Positions 1 through 5,893 of a stretch of DNA of 10,359 nucleotides are shown piece by piece. The notes under the pieces were generated by a model. It saw only the letters and a list, made by a program, of their open reading frames with translations. It was not told where the DNA came from and searched no databases. The first letter of the stretch is position 1, and every line of letters starts with the position of its first letter. The stretch spans positions 1 to 10,359 of the forward strand of contig JAQUJJ010000124.1 in assembly GCA_028681035.1 (NCBI GenBank), given 5' to 3'. A program made the position numbers and the translations under genes. This DNA comes from Candidatus Cloacimonadota bacterium. GTDB taxonomy: Bacteria > Cloacimonadota > Cloacimonadia > Cloacimonadales > Cloacimonadaceae.

Positions 1-367
1 AAGTAGTTTGAATAAATCGACTTCTGCGCTTTAACATAGTCTAATATATTCTAAACACCCTATATTGCTAACTTTTGGGCATATTGGGGTTCTGTGCCTA
101 AATCACGGGGTATTTTTCATGTAAAAATAATGCACATGTGTCTGGAGTCCTTCCTGCCTATTTTAGCTGTCTTTAGCTCTCTCAATTTCGCCAGACTTCA
201 GGCTTGATTTTGCAACGATATCTTAACGGCAGGCTGGACTTCAGTTTCCATTCGCTCTCCCAGGAAAATCGACTCCACACTCACTTGTACCTGCATTTGA
301 AAAACAGTGCTTGACTACATTCGCCTTTTTTAAAAGAGCTTACATCAAGATTCAAAATGAGGAAGAA
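1..367. other. Gene-free leader region upstream of ettA
   Basis: No convincing coding frame is visible. The region holds a palindrome CACATGTG at 133-140, then hairpin repeat R1 (142-244), then about 120 bases of untranslated sequence before ettA. A TTGACT at 311-316 resembles a -35 box, but no good -10 box sits at normal spacing, so I do not call a promoter. If transcription of ettA starts upstream of R1, R1 would lie in its 5' leader; this is inference. Confidence 0.6.
142..244 (+). repeat. REP-like hairpin repeat R1
   Basis: The left end CTGGAGTCC (142-150), TT, CCTGCC (153-158) pairs with GGCAGG (228-233), CT, GGACTTCAG (236-244). That gives a 9-bp outer stem with one G.T pair, a 2x2 internal loop, and a 6-bp inner stem around about 69 bases that include a small GCC/GGC hairpin (190-203). 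The ends and parts of the interior (CTCTCAATTT, GCAACGATA) match R2 at 9122-9224, about 9 kb away beside a RAYT transposase gene. It is preceded by CATGTG, which also precedes the R4 copies when they are read in the same orientation. Confidence 0.8.
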
Positions 368-2047
368 ATGGAAGAAAACAAGATAATATATACCATGTCC
401 GGCGTTGGCAAAGTGGTGGATGGCAAACGAGAAATATTGAAGGATATTTACTTGGGCTATTACTACGGAGCGAAAATAGGGATTGTGGGGCTAAATGGCA
501 GCGGAAAAAGCACCCTGCTGAAAATAATGGCTGGGCTGGATACAGACTTCCTTGGCGAAGTATCCATGGCAAAAGGTTATACCATCGGTTATCTGGAGCA
601 AGACCCACTGGTGGATGACGATAAAACTGTATTAGAAATTGTTCAGGAAGGTGTGGCAGAAACCTTAAGCCTATTGCAGAAATATGAAGATATCAATATG
701 AAGTTCATGGAGCCGATGAGCGATGAAACCATGAATAAACTTCTGGAAGAACAGGGCAAAGTGCAAGATAAACTGGATGCCGCTAATGCTTGGGACTTGG
801 ATAGCCGTTTAGAACAGGCAATGGACGCTTTGCGCTGCCCTCCCAGTAATTTGAAAGTTAGCGTGATCTCCGGTGGTGAAAGACGGCGTGTAGCCCTCTG
901 CCGTTTGCTGTTGCAAGAGCCGGATATTTTGCTGTTAGACGAACCGACCAACCATCTTGATGCCGAGCTTATCCTGTGGCTGGAACACCATCTACATCAG
1001 TATAAAGGCACAGTAATAGCGGTAACACATGATCGCTACTTTCTGGATAATGTGGCGCAGTGGATACTGGAACTGGATAGAGGCGAAGGAATCCCCTATA
1101 AGGGTAATTACTCCTCGTGGCTGGAACAAAAACAAAACAGTCTTGCTAACGAGACGAAGACCGAAAGTAAGCGTCAAAAGATACTGGCAGAAGAACTGGA
1201 GTGGATTCGTAGCAGCCCCAAAGCACGCCAAGCAAAGAGCAAAGCTCGTATTGAAAACTACGCCAAGATGGCATCGGCTGAGTATAAAAAGGACAATGCC
1301 ACAGACCAGATAAGCATCCCCAGAGGACAGCGGCTGGGGACAAAGGTTATCCAAGCGATTGGCGTCTCTAAAGGTTATCCCGATAAACTGCTGTATGAAG
1401 ACCTGTGCTTTGACCTTCCCGCCGGCGGGATAATAGGCGTAATTGGTGCCAACGGAGCCGGTAAAACAACCCTTTTCAATATGATAACCGGCAAAACACA
1501 GCCTGATAGCGGAAGCTTTGTTATTGGCGAAACGGTGAAACTATCCTACGTTGACCAAGCACGCCTGATGGAACAAAGCAAGACACTTGTGGAATTAATC
1601 GGCGAAGGAAGAGACATCATGAAGGTAGGCGACAGGGAAATAAATGTGCGGGAGTACCTTAGCAAGTTCAATTTCTCTGCCAAAGAACATACCAAACCCA
1701 TCAACATTCTAAGCGGAGGCGAAAAGAGCCGCGCCTATCTTGCCTACACCCTGCAAGTGGGCGGAAACGTGCTGCTGCTGGACGAACCTACTAATGACCT
1801 GGATGTTTACACTATTCATGCCCTGGAAGAAGCACTGCTGGCTTTTGTTGGTTGCGCTGTGGTGATTAGCCATGACCGCTATTTTCTGGATCGGGTATGC
1901 ACGCATATCCTTGCCTTTGAAGGGGATAGCAAGGTGAAATGGTACGAAGGCAACTTTAGCGATTATGAGGAAGACAAACTGCAACGCCTGGGTGAAGCTG
2001 CACTTATACCCAAACGCATCACTTATCGTAAGCTAAGCAGAGTGTAA
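368..2047 (+). CDS. ettA: EttA, energy-dependent translational throttle ABC-F protein
   Basis: Cytoplasmic ABC-F ATPase. The family binds the ribosomal E site and gates the first elongation cycles according to the ATP/ADP ratio. It has two ABC domains and no membrane segment. Domain 1 has Walker A GLNGSGKST (41-49), signature SGGERRR (168-174) and Walker B LLLDEP with E192. The arm subdomain spans about 82-160. A charged interdomain linker spans about 255-320. Domain 2 has Walker A GANGAGKTT (360-368), signature SGGE (449-452) and Walker B with E473. The tail (GNFSDYEE, PKRITYRK) matches EttA rather than Uup or YheS from memory. At 559 aa it is close to the E. coli length of 555. I chose ATG 368 because GAGGA sits just upstream and the protein then starts MEENKIIYTM, like EttA; an upstream TTG at 311 would add 19 untypical residues. 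No catalytic residue is missing. Confidence 0.95.
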   Translation: MEENKIIYTMSGVGKVVDGKREILKDIYLGYYYGAKIGIVGLNGSGKSTLLKIMAGLDTDFLGEVSMAKGYTIGYLEQDPLVDDDKTVLEIVQEGVAETLSLLQKYEDINMKFMEPMSDETMNKLLEEQGKVQDKLDAANAWDLDSRLEQAMDALRCPPSNLKVSVISGGERRRVALCRLLLQEPDILLLDEPTNHLDAELILWLEHHLHQYKGTVIAVTHDRYFLDNVAQWILELDRGEGIPYKGNYSSWLEQKQNSLANETKTESKRQKILAEELEWIRSSPKARQAKSKARIENYAKMASAEYKKDNATDQISIPRGQRLGTKVIQAIGVSKGYPDKLLYEDLCFDLPAGGIIGVIGANGAGKTTLFNMITGKTQPDSGSFVIGETVKLSYVDQARLMEQSKTLVELIGEGRDIMKVGDREINVREYLSKFNFSAKEHTKPINILSGGEKSRAYLAYTLQVGGNVLLLDEPTNDLDVYTIHALEEALLAFVGCAVVISHDRYFLDRVCTHILAFEGDSKVKWYEGNFSDYEEDKLQRLGEAALIPKRITYRKLSRV

Positions 2048-2064
2048 TTCCGCCAAACTTTTTA

Positions 2065-2310
2065 GGCATTCCCCCATTCTTACTGTCGTTCCCGCGCAGG
2101 CGGGAATCCAGCCATTCACAATTTACGTCATATCTGCAAGTTAGATATGTTTGAGGACAACTAATCGGTGCTGCTTTTTGCTGCCGAGTATGTTTTGTGA
2201 TATTATCAGCATTTTACGTGTAATTTGTTGTCTTCCAATGGGCTGGATTCCCGCCTGCGCGGGAACGACAATGTTAAAACAAGAGCGACAGTAAAAAATG
2301 GAGGAATGGC
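2065..2310. repeat. Nested inverted-repeat element (MITE- or dRS3-like)
   Basis: Two perfect 30-base arms, 2084-2113 and 2241-2270, are exact reverse complements. Each contains its own hairpin TTCCCGC-GCAG-GCGGGAA. Outside them a further imperfect inverted repeat pairs 2065-2088 with 2286-2310, with CGACA present twice on the right. Inside lie CATATCT/AGATATG (2129-2149) and GAGGACAAC/GTTGTCTTC. No open frame of note is inside and I found no clear target-site duplication. It sits 17 bases after ettA and just before the tRNA cluster, so it may insulate the two transcriptionally. The arm sequence resembles widespread 'TTCCCGCGCAGGCGGGAA' repeats; the mobile-element reading is inference. Confidence 0.75.
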
Positions 2311-2325
2311 AAATGCTTTTTTACC

Positions 2326-2353
2326 TTGACAAAAACTCAGCTCCCTTTTTTAT
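2326..2353 (+). promoter_or_regulatory. Candidate promoter of the tRNA cluster
   Basis: A perfect TTGACA (2326-2331) is followed 16 bases later by TTTTAT (2348-2353), 13 bases before the first tRNA. An alternative -10 is TATGAC (2351-2356) with a 19-base spacer. The perfect -35 box directly upstream of stable RNA genes supports it; the -10 box is weak. Confidence 0.5.
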
Positions 2354-2366
2354 GACTCAACAATGA

Positions 2367-2442
<76 letters not shown>

Positions 2443-2448
2443 TTTTTT

Positions 2449-2483
2449 TAAGAGTTTAGCGTTACTGCGAACTCTTATTTTTT
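2449..2483 (+). terminator. Possible intrinsic terminator or attenuator between tRNA-fMet and tRNA-Met
   Basis: TAAGAGTT (2449-2456) pairs with AACTCTTA (2470-2477) around a 13-base loop, followed directly by six T (2478-2483). The stem is AT-rich, so termination would be partial. It may make tRNA-fMet more abundant than the downstream tRNAs, or provide a processing hairpin. Confidence 0.5.
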
Positions 2484-2491
2484 AGAACTGT

Positions 2492-2569
2492 GGCGGTGTA
2501 GCTCAGTCTGGTTAGAGCGTCGGAATCATAATCCGTAGGTCCGGGGTTCAAATCCCTGCGCCGCTACCA
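2492..2569 (+). tRNA. tRNA-Met elongator (CAT)
   Basis: A complete 78-nt cloverleaf with encoded CCA and anticodon CAT at 2527-2529. The acceptor GGCGGTG/CGCCGCT has a G1.T72 wobble, the D arm is GCTC/GAGC and the T loop is TTCAAAT. The body (GGCGGTGTAGCTCAG...CGCCGCTACCA) closely resembles the Bacillus elongator tRNA-Met as I remember it. This favours Met over the lysidine-modified Ile-CAT tRNA, which cannot be excluded by anticodon alone. The first anticodon-stem pair is a T27.T43 mismatch. Confidence 0.9.
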
Positions 2570-2577
2570 GTTTTTTT

Positions 2578-2654
2578 GCGCCAGTAGCTCAGTAGGATAG
2601 AGCAGCAGCCTTCTAAGCTGCGGGTCAGGGGTTCGAATCCCTTCTGGCGTGCCA
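2578..2654 (+). tRNA. tRNA-Arg (TCT)
   Basis: A 77-nt cloverleaf with encoded CCA. The acceptor is GCGCCAG/CTGGCGT with a G1.T72 wobble and discriminator G. The anticodon stem GCAGC/GCTGC encloses loop CTTCTAA, giving anticodon TCT at 2612-2614. The T arm is AGGGG TTCGAAT CCCTT. It would read AGA and AGG codons and begins 8 bases after the preceding tRNA. Confidence 0.96.
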
Positions 2655-2693
2655 TTTAAAGTCCGTTTTCCCCTTGGATGAATAAAGCACTGT

Positions 2694-2770
2694 GGTGGGT
2701 GTAGTTCAATAGGTAGAGCACCGGATTGTGGTTCCGGGCGTTGTGGGTTCAAGTCCCATCATCCACCCCA
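2694..2770 (+). tRNA. tRNA-His (GTG)
   Basis: A 77-nt cloverleaf with encoded CCA. The acceptor GTGGGTG/CATCCAC is preceded by an encoded extra G (G-1, 2694) that faces C73, the identity feature of bacterial tRNA-His. The anticodon GTG is at 2728-2730 in loop TTGTGGT. The T loop is TTCAAGT. Six T follow at 2772-2777, which may help end the cluster transcript. Confidence 0.96.
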
Positions 2771-2894
2771 CTTTTTTGCATGAACACATAGCACTTCAAT
2801 AGAGCATTTATCCCCTATTCTCATTGCGTTGATAGCTATATCACATTAGTTTACCTATTATATCGGCAAAATAGATTGCACAAAGGACTTCATA

Positions 2895-3788
2895 ATGAGC
2901 ACTTTTCTGGGAATAGACATTGGCGGTTCAAGTATCAAGTTCGGCTGGGGCAATGGTAGCAGCTTGCAGTATTTTTCATCAATACCCATTAAGAATAAGG
3001 AATTGGAAAGTTTCAAACAAGTTGCCGCAGCGGTGCTAAAAACCGTGGAACAAACAATTGGCTTGCGCAGCATTTCTGCAATTGGCATCGGAAGCCCCGG
3101 AACTATAGACATACACACAGGTAAACTCACCGGCATCAACCCCAATCTCTCCTTCTGGACAAACATCAACCCAGCAGAATTAATCCCCAACAGCCTTAGT
3201 ATCCCCATTTTTTATGATAATGACGCTAACCTAATGGCTCTGGCGGAAGCAAAGCATTATGATTCCAGCTACGCTTTAGGAATCACTATTGGCAGTGGCA
3301 TCGGTAGCGGAATTATTATCGGCGGCAAAGTATATCACGGCAGCCATGGCTATGCAGGAGAACTGGGGCATGTGTGCATGGTTCCGGATGGCATAAAGTG
3401 CAATTGCGGCAGGAAGGGCTGTTTAGAAGCCTACGCTTCGGTTGATGGCATGCGTAGGAGTTTGGCATCTGCTGATGAAAACCTTGAAACAATGGAATTA
3501 GCTGATCTGTTAACCCTGCACAACAGCACTGTACATCAGTATCTATCTGAAGGTAAGGCGATGCTGGAAACTGCTATTGTAAACGTAGTTACCATGTTGG
3601 ATATAGATACTATCATCCTTGGCGGTGGTGCTATGGATGCGAAGATGTATAATCTGGAATCTATGAGACAAGAAATAGGCTTATTACTACCTGTTGCGAA
3701 TAAGGGTAAAGTTCGCATTGAACAGGCTTATTACGGTAATCGGGCAGGAGTAGTCGGAGCGATACAATTGGCAAAGCAAAGATTATAG
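2895..3788 (+). CDS. ROK-family sugar kinase (glucokinase-like)
   Basis: Probably phosphorylates a hexose or amino sugar with ATP in the cytoplasm; the substrate cannot be read from the sequence. The N-terminal phosphate-1 motif is GIDIGGSSIKFGW (6-18), and the catalytic ND is N109-D110 in YDNDAN. The second phosphate loop is TIGSGIGSGIIIGG (131-144). The ROK zinc site is GH159 followed by C169-N-C171-G-R-K-G-C176-L-E. At 297 aa it has typical kinase length and no helix-turn-helix, so it is an enzyme rather than a ROK repressor. ATG 2895 is preceded by AAAGGA at 2882-2887. A TATTAT -10-like box lies at 2856-2861 without a good -35. It is the first gene of a probable operon; the next start is 57 bases downstream. 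Confidence 0.92.
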   Translation: MSTFLGIDIGGSSIKFGWGNGSSLQYFSSIPIKNKELESFKQVAAAVLKTVEQTIGLRSISAIGIGSPGTIDIHTGKLTGINPNLSFWTNINPAELIPNSLSIPIFYDNDANLMALAEAKHYDSSYALGITIGSGIGSGIIIGGKVYHGSHGYAGELGHVCMVPDGIKCNCGRKGCLEAYASVDGMRRSLASADENLETMELADLLTLHNSTVHQYLSEGKAMLETAIVNVVTMLDIDTIILGGGAMDAKMYNLESMRQEIGLLLPVANKGKVRIEQAYYGNRAGVVGAIQLAKQRL

Positions 3789-3845
3789 CTATCTTGGGAA
3801 CGGAACTTGCATCTTATTGAAGACAGTATCTATATGGAGAAAATC

Positions 3846-4205
3846 ATGAGAAAAAAGATAGTGATCACTGTACTGTTTGTAGCGATATTGCTTGTTGCTT
3901 TTGGTGCTTTGCTGAAGGATAGCAGCCTGCTTAGCTTTGATGTAACCCCAAATCCCATGGAGAAAGAATGCATTATCTCTCTTGTCTTCAACGCTCCTAG
4001 TCCCGCGTTTGTGAATCTATATATTGAAACTCTAGATGGAATCTTAATTCGGAACATTTACACAGGGCAAAGCGACAAGATGATGAGGTTTAGTTGGGAT
4101 AGGATTAGTAATAAAGGCCATTATGTCCCTGCTGGCACGTATTATGTAACCCTTAGTTATGGCAATCGTTATACCTCTACTAAAAAGACCATTATTTTGA
4201 AATAA
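3846..4205 (+). CDS. Small membrane-anchored FlgD-Ig-like domain protein
   Basis: A 119-aa protein with a basic N terminus (MRKK) and one hydrophobic helix at about 4-23. The rest resembles one FlgD-type Ig-like beta sandwich: VTPNP (33-37), then strands, FSWDR (82-86), then VPAGTYYVTLSYG (94-106). This domain normally caps long secreted proteins as a sorting or terminal domain; here it stands almost alone. No lipobox cysteine is visible, so it is either a signal peptide or a permanent anchor. I chose ATG 3846 for GGAG six bases upstream and the classic MRKK start; upstream in-frame starts at 3807 (TTG) and 3834 (ATG) are less likely. It lies between the ROK kinase and the MlaE permease with a 25-base gap to the latter, so it is probably co-transcribed. 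Function unknown. Confidence 0.8.
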   Translation: MRKKIVITVLFVAILLVAFGALLKDSSLLSFDVTPNPMEKECIISLVFNAPSPAFVNLYIETLDGILIRNIYTGQSDKMMRFSWDRISNKGHYVPAGTYYVTLSYGNRYTSTKKTIILK

Positions 4206-4230
4206 TTAGACACGTGTTTCTGGAAACTCA

Positions 4231-4995
4231 ATGAATAGAGCTTCACAAAAAAAGTCCGCTATGGACTTTTTTTTGTTTCTAATCCAGACTGTCTCCGAAT
4301 TGCTGAAAGTACGGGGTAACAGGCACGTTAGCAATGTTGTGGTAATGCGCCAGATTCTGTTTACCGGCGTGGAGGCTCTCCCCTTAATCAGCTTTATCGC
4401 CTTGGCAATCGGTGGTTTGGTGATTATGCAAGGCTACGAATTGCTTAGCAATTTTGGGCAGGGAATCTGGATTCACATTATTTTAGTGAGAGTGGTGGTA
4501 ATCGAACTTAGCGGCATCCTTACCGCTTTGGTGGTAATTGCCCGTAGCGGCACCGCAATATCCACAGAACTGGGCAATATGGTGGTTAGCGGCGAAATGA
4601 GCTTGCTAAAATCATTCGGCATTTCTCCTCTGGTGTATCTTGGGGTATCCAGAATCATCGGCGTAGTAGTGGCAATGGTTGTGTTAACGCTTTACTTCAA
4701 CATTGTTGCGGTATTGGGCGGTTGGCTTTTTTCGCAGTTTTTCAACCATTTGGAGTTCCGCGCTTTCATGAGCGACTTCGTATCTGTACTAAAGCTTTCA
4801 TACATAATAATGAGTTTCTTAAAATCCATTCTCTTTGGGTTTATCATCGCCATCACCGCTAGTTACCACGGAATGAGCGTGCAGAAAGCCTCCACGGAAG
4901 TTCCACAACGCACTATTAAAGCTGTGGTAAGCTCCATCTTTGCGGTTATTATAGCCGATATCTGCATCTCCTGGATATTCTGGATGCTGCAATGA
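4231..4995 (+). CDS. mlaE: MlaE/YrbE-family ABC permease
   Basis: Inner-membrane permease of the family that moves phospholipids between the inner and outer membranes (MlaFEDB). The 254-aa length matches the family. Visible landmarks are GVEALPLISFIALAIGGLVI (46-65), the Q67GYELLSNFG stretch, the conserved ARSGTAISTELGNM segment (104-117; family pattern G-R-x-G-x-A-I-x-A-E-L-G-x-M), SFGISPLVYL (128-137), and a C-terminal YHGMSVQKASTEVPQRTIKA block followed by a last helix. About five to six hydrophobic segments are present. The ribosome site (GGAA) is weak, as may be expected inside an operon. Its last codons overlap the following ATPase-like gene at ATGA, implying coupled translation. No MlaD (MCE) gene follows in this window. 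Confidence 0.9.
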   Translation: MNRASQKKSAMDFFLFLIQTVSELLKVRGNRHVSNVVVMRQILFTGVEALPLISFIALAIGGLVIMQGYELLSNFGQGIWIHIILVRVVVIELSGILTALVVIARSGTAISTELGNMVVSGEMSLLKSFGISPLVYLGVSRIIGVVVAMVVLTLYFNIVAVLGGWLFSQFFNHLEFRAFMSDFVSVLKLSYIIMSFLKSILFGFIIAITASYHGMSVQKASTEVPQRTIKAVVSSIFAVIIADICISWIFWMLQ

Positions 4996-5621
4996 TGCAA
5001 ATTAGCTTATCAGAAGTTTGTGCCGGTGGTGGCTTGAATTGCTTTAGCGGAGATATTATGGTGGATGGTTGCACAGTGCTCTACGATCCCAGCGAACAGA
5101 TTTCAACCGCTATCCTTTCCGCCTTGATTGGGCTAGATAATATTGAAAAGGGAGACCTACAAATAGACGGCATATCTTACGATGAATATTTCCAAAGCCA
5201 TGAGCTTGTTTCCACCTTTGCCTTTGTCTTCGATGAAGGTATCATGCTATCCAACCTCACCATCAGGGAAAATCTGCTCCTGCCCTGGAAGTTACGCTTT
5301 CCCACAGATAAAGAAAGTAAGTTCAATACAGAATTGCAAAGCCTGATGCAAGCTCTTAAACTGGATTGTGATGTGAACCTCCGCCCCGCTTTTGTTAGCC
5401 CCGCTCGAAGGAAGTTTTTTGGCTTTGTTCGTGGAGTGATGCTAAAACCGCGCCTGTTGCTAATAGACGATCCCTTCTATCTGCTGAATAAGCTGGAAAG
5501 AAACCTAATCTTCCGTTTTCTGCACAAGCTTAAAACAGAGCAGGATTTGCTGATTGCCAGTGCCGATGACGAGTTTCTTGGCGATATCGCCACCCATGTA
5601 ATAAACCTTTCTGAAGTCTGA
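4992..5621 (+). CDS. Degenerate MlaF-like ABC ATPase partner (probable pseudo-ATPase)
   Basis: A 209-aa protein in the position of the ATPase partner of MlaE, overlapping it by 4 bases. The ABC fold can still be followed: IGLDNIEKGDLQIDG (46-60), Q-loop region LTIRENLLLPW (89-99), Walker B LLLIDDP (155-161). Almost every nucleotide-binding motif is changed, however. The Walker A position (31-40) reads YDPSEQISTA with no GxxGxGK lysine. The Q-loop glutamine is replaced by D81. The LSGGQ signature is replaced by VSPARRK (135-141). The catalytic glutamate after Walker B is D160, and the switch histidine is missing (ASADDE, 189-194). The frame is intact with no stop or frameshift, so it is a kept protein rather than decaying DNA. 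It probably cannot hydrolyse ATP by the normal mechanism. It could act as a structural partner in a heterodimer with another ATPase encoded elsewhere. Confidence 0.8.
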   Translation: MMQISLSEVCAGGGLNCFSGDIMVDGCTVLYDPSEQISTAILSALIGLDNIEKGDLQIDGISYDEYFQSHELVSTFAFVFDEGIMLSNLTIRENLLLPWKLRFPTDKESKFNTELQSLMQALKLDCDVNLRPAFVSPARRKFFGFVRGVMLKPRLLLIDDPFYLLNKLERNLIFRFLHKLKTEQDLLIASADDEFLGDIATHVINLSEV

Positions 5622-5661
5622 TACATCCACCCATATTAGTTCCCTCTGCCTTTAGCTCCTG

Positions 5662-5761
5662 CTTTCTCCCCCTAACTATCCCCTAACTAAGCGTTAACTA
5701 TCCCATATCGCGATACGGGATGGTTAACAGATAGTAAGCTCCAGCACAAGAGGGGGAAAGA
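5662..5761. repeat. Large imperfect hairpin with 11-base direct repeats
   Basis: The core is a 36-base palindrome (5693-5728) from GTTAAC to GTTAAC, centred on ATCGCGAT, with two non-Watson-Crick positions. Flanking arms also pair: ACTATC (5675-5680) with GATAGT (5730-5735), and CCCCCT (5668-5673) with AGGGGG (5751-5756). The left side holds three 11-base direct repeats of about CTAACTATCCC at 5672, 5683 and 5694. It lies 40 bases after the ATPase-like gene and could stop transcription of the operon, although no long T run follows. It may also be a non-coding repeat element. Confidence 0.7.
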
Positions 5762-5797
5762 AGGATGGTACTCTACCAACTAATCACAAAATTGTTG

Positions 5798-5825
5798 TTG
5801 CTAAATATGTAGTTTCAATTATAAT
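5798..5825 (+). promoter_or_regulatory. Candidate promoter of the glycosidase gene
   Basis: TTGCTA (5798-5803), a 16-base spacer and a perfect TATAAT (5820-5825). This would give a leader of about 60 bases before the GTG start at 5894. A TTGACC at 5830 has no matching -10 box. Confidence 0.45.
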
Positions 5826-5893
5826 TGTATTGACCCACGGTTCTATGGATGTAGGTCGAATAAAATGGGTTTGATTCAAAATTGGAGGTTATT

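Noticed and set aside
311..367. Upstream TTG start for ettA
   Set aside because: It would add 19 residues absent from EttA proteins; ATG 368 has a ribosome site and gives the expected N terminus.
2564..2752. Minus-strand frame encoding GIRTPDPQLRRLLLYPTE
   Set aside because: This is the well-known spurious protein from the antisense of tRNA genes; it overlaps tRNA-Arg and tRNA-His.
4992..5621. ATPase-like gene as a decaying pseudogene
   Set aside because: The frame is open to full family length with preserved fold landmarks and a coupled start, so loss of motifs looks selected rather than random.
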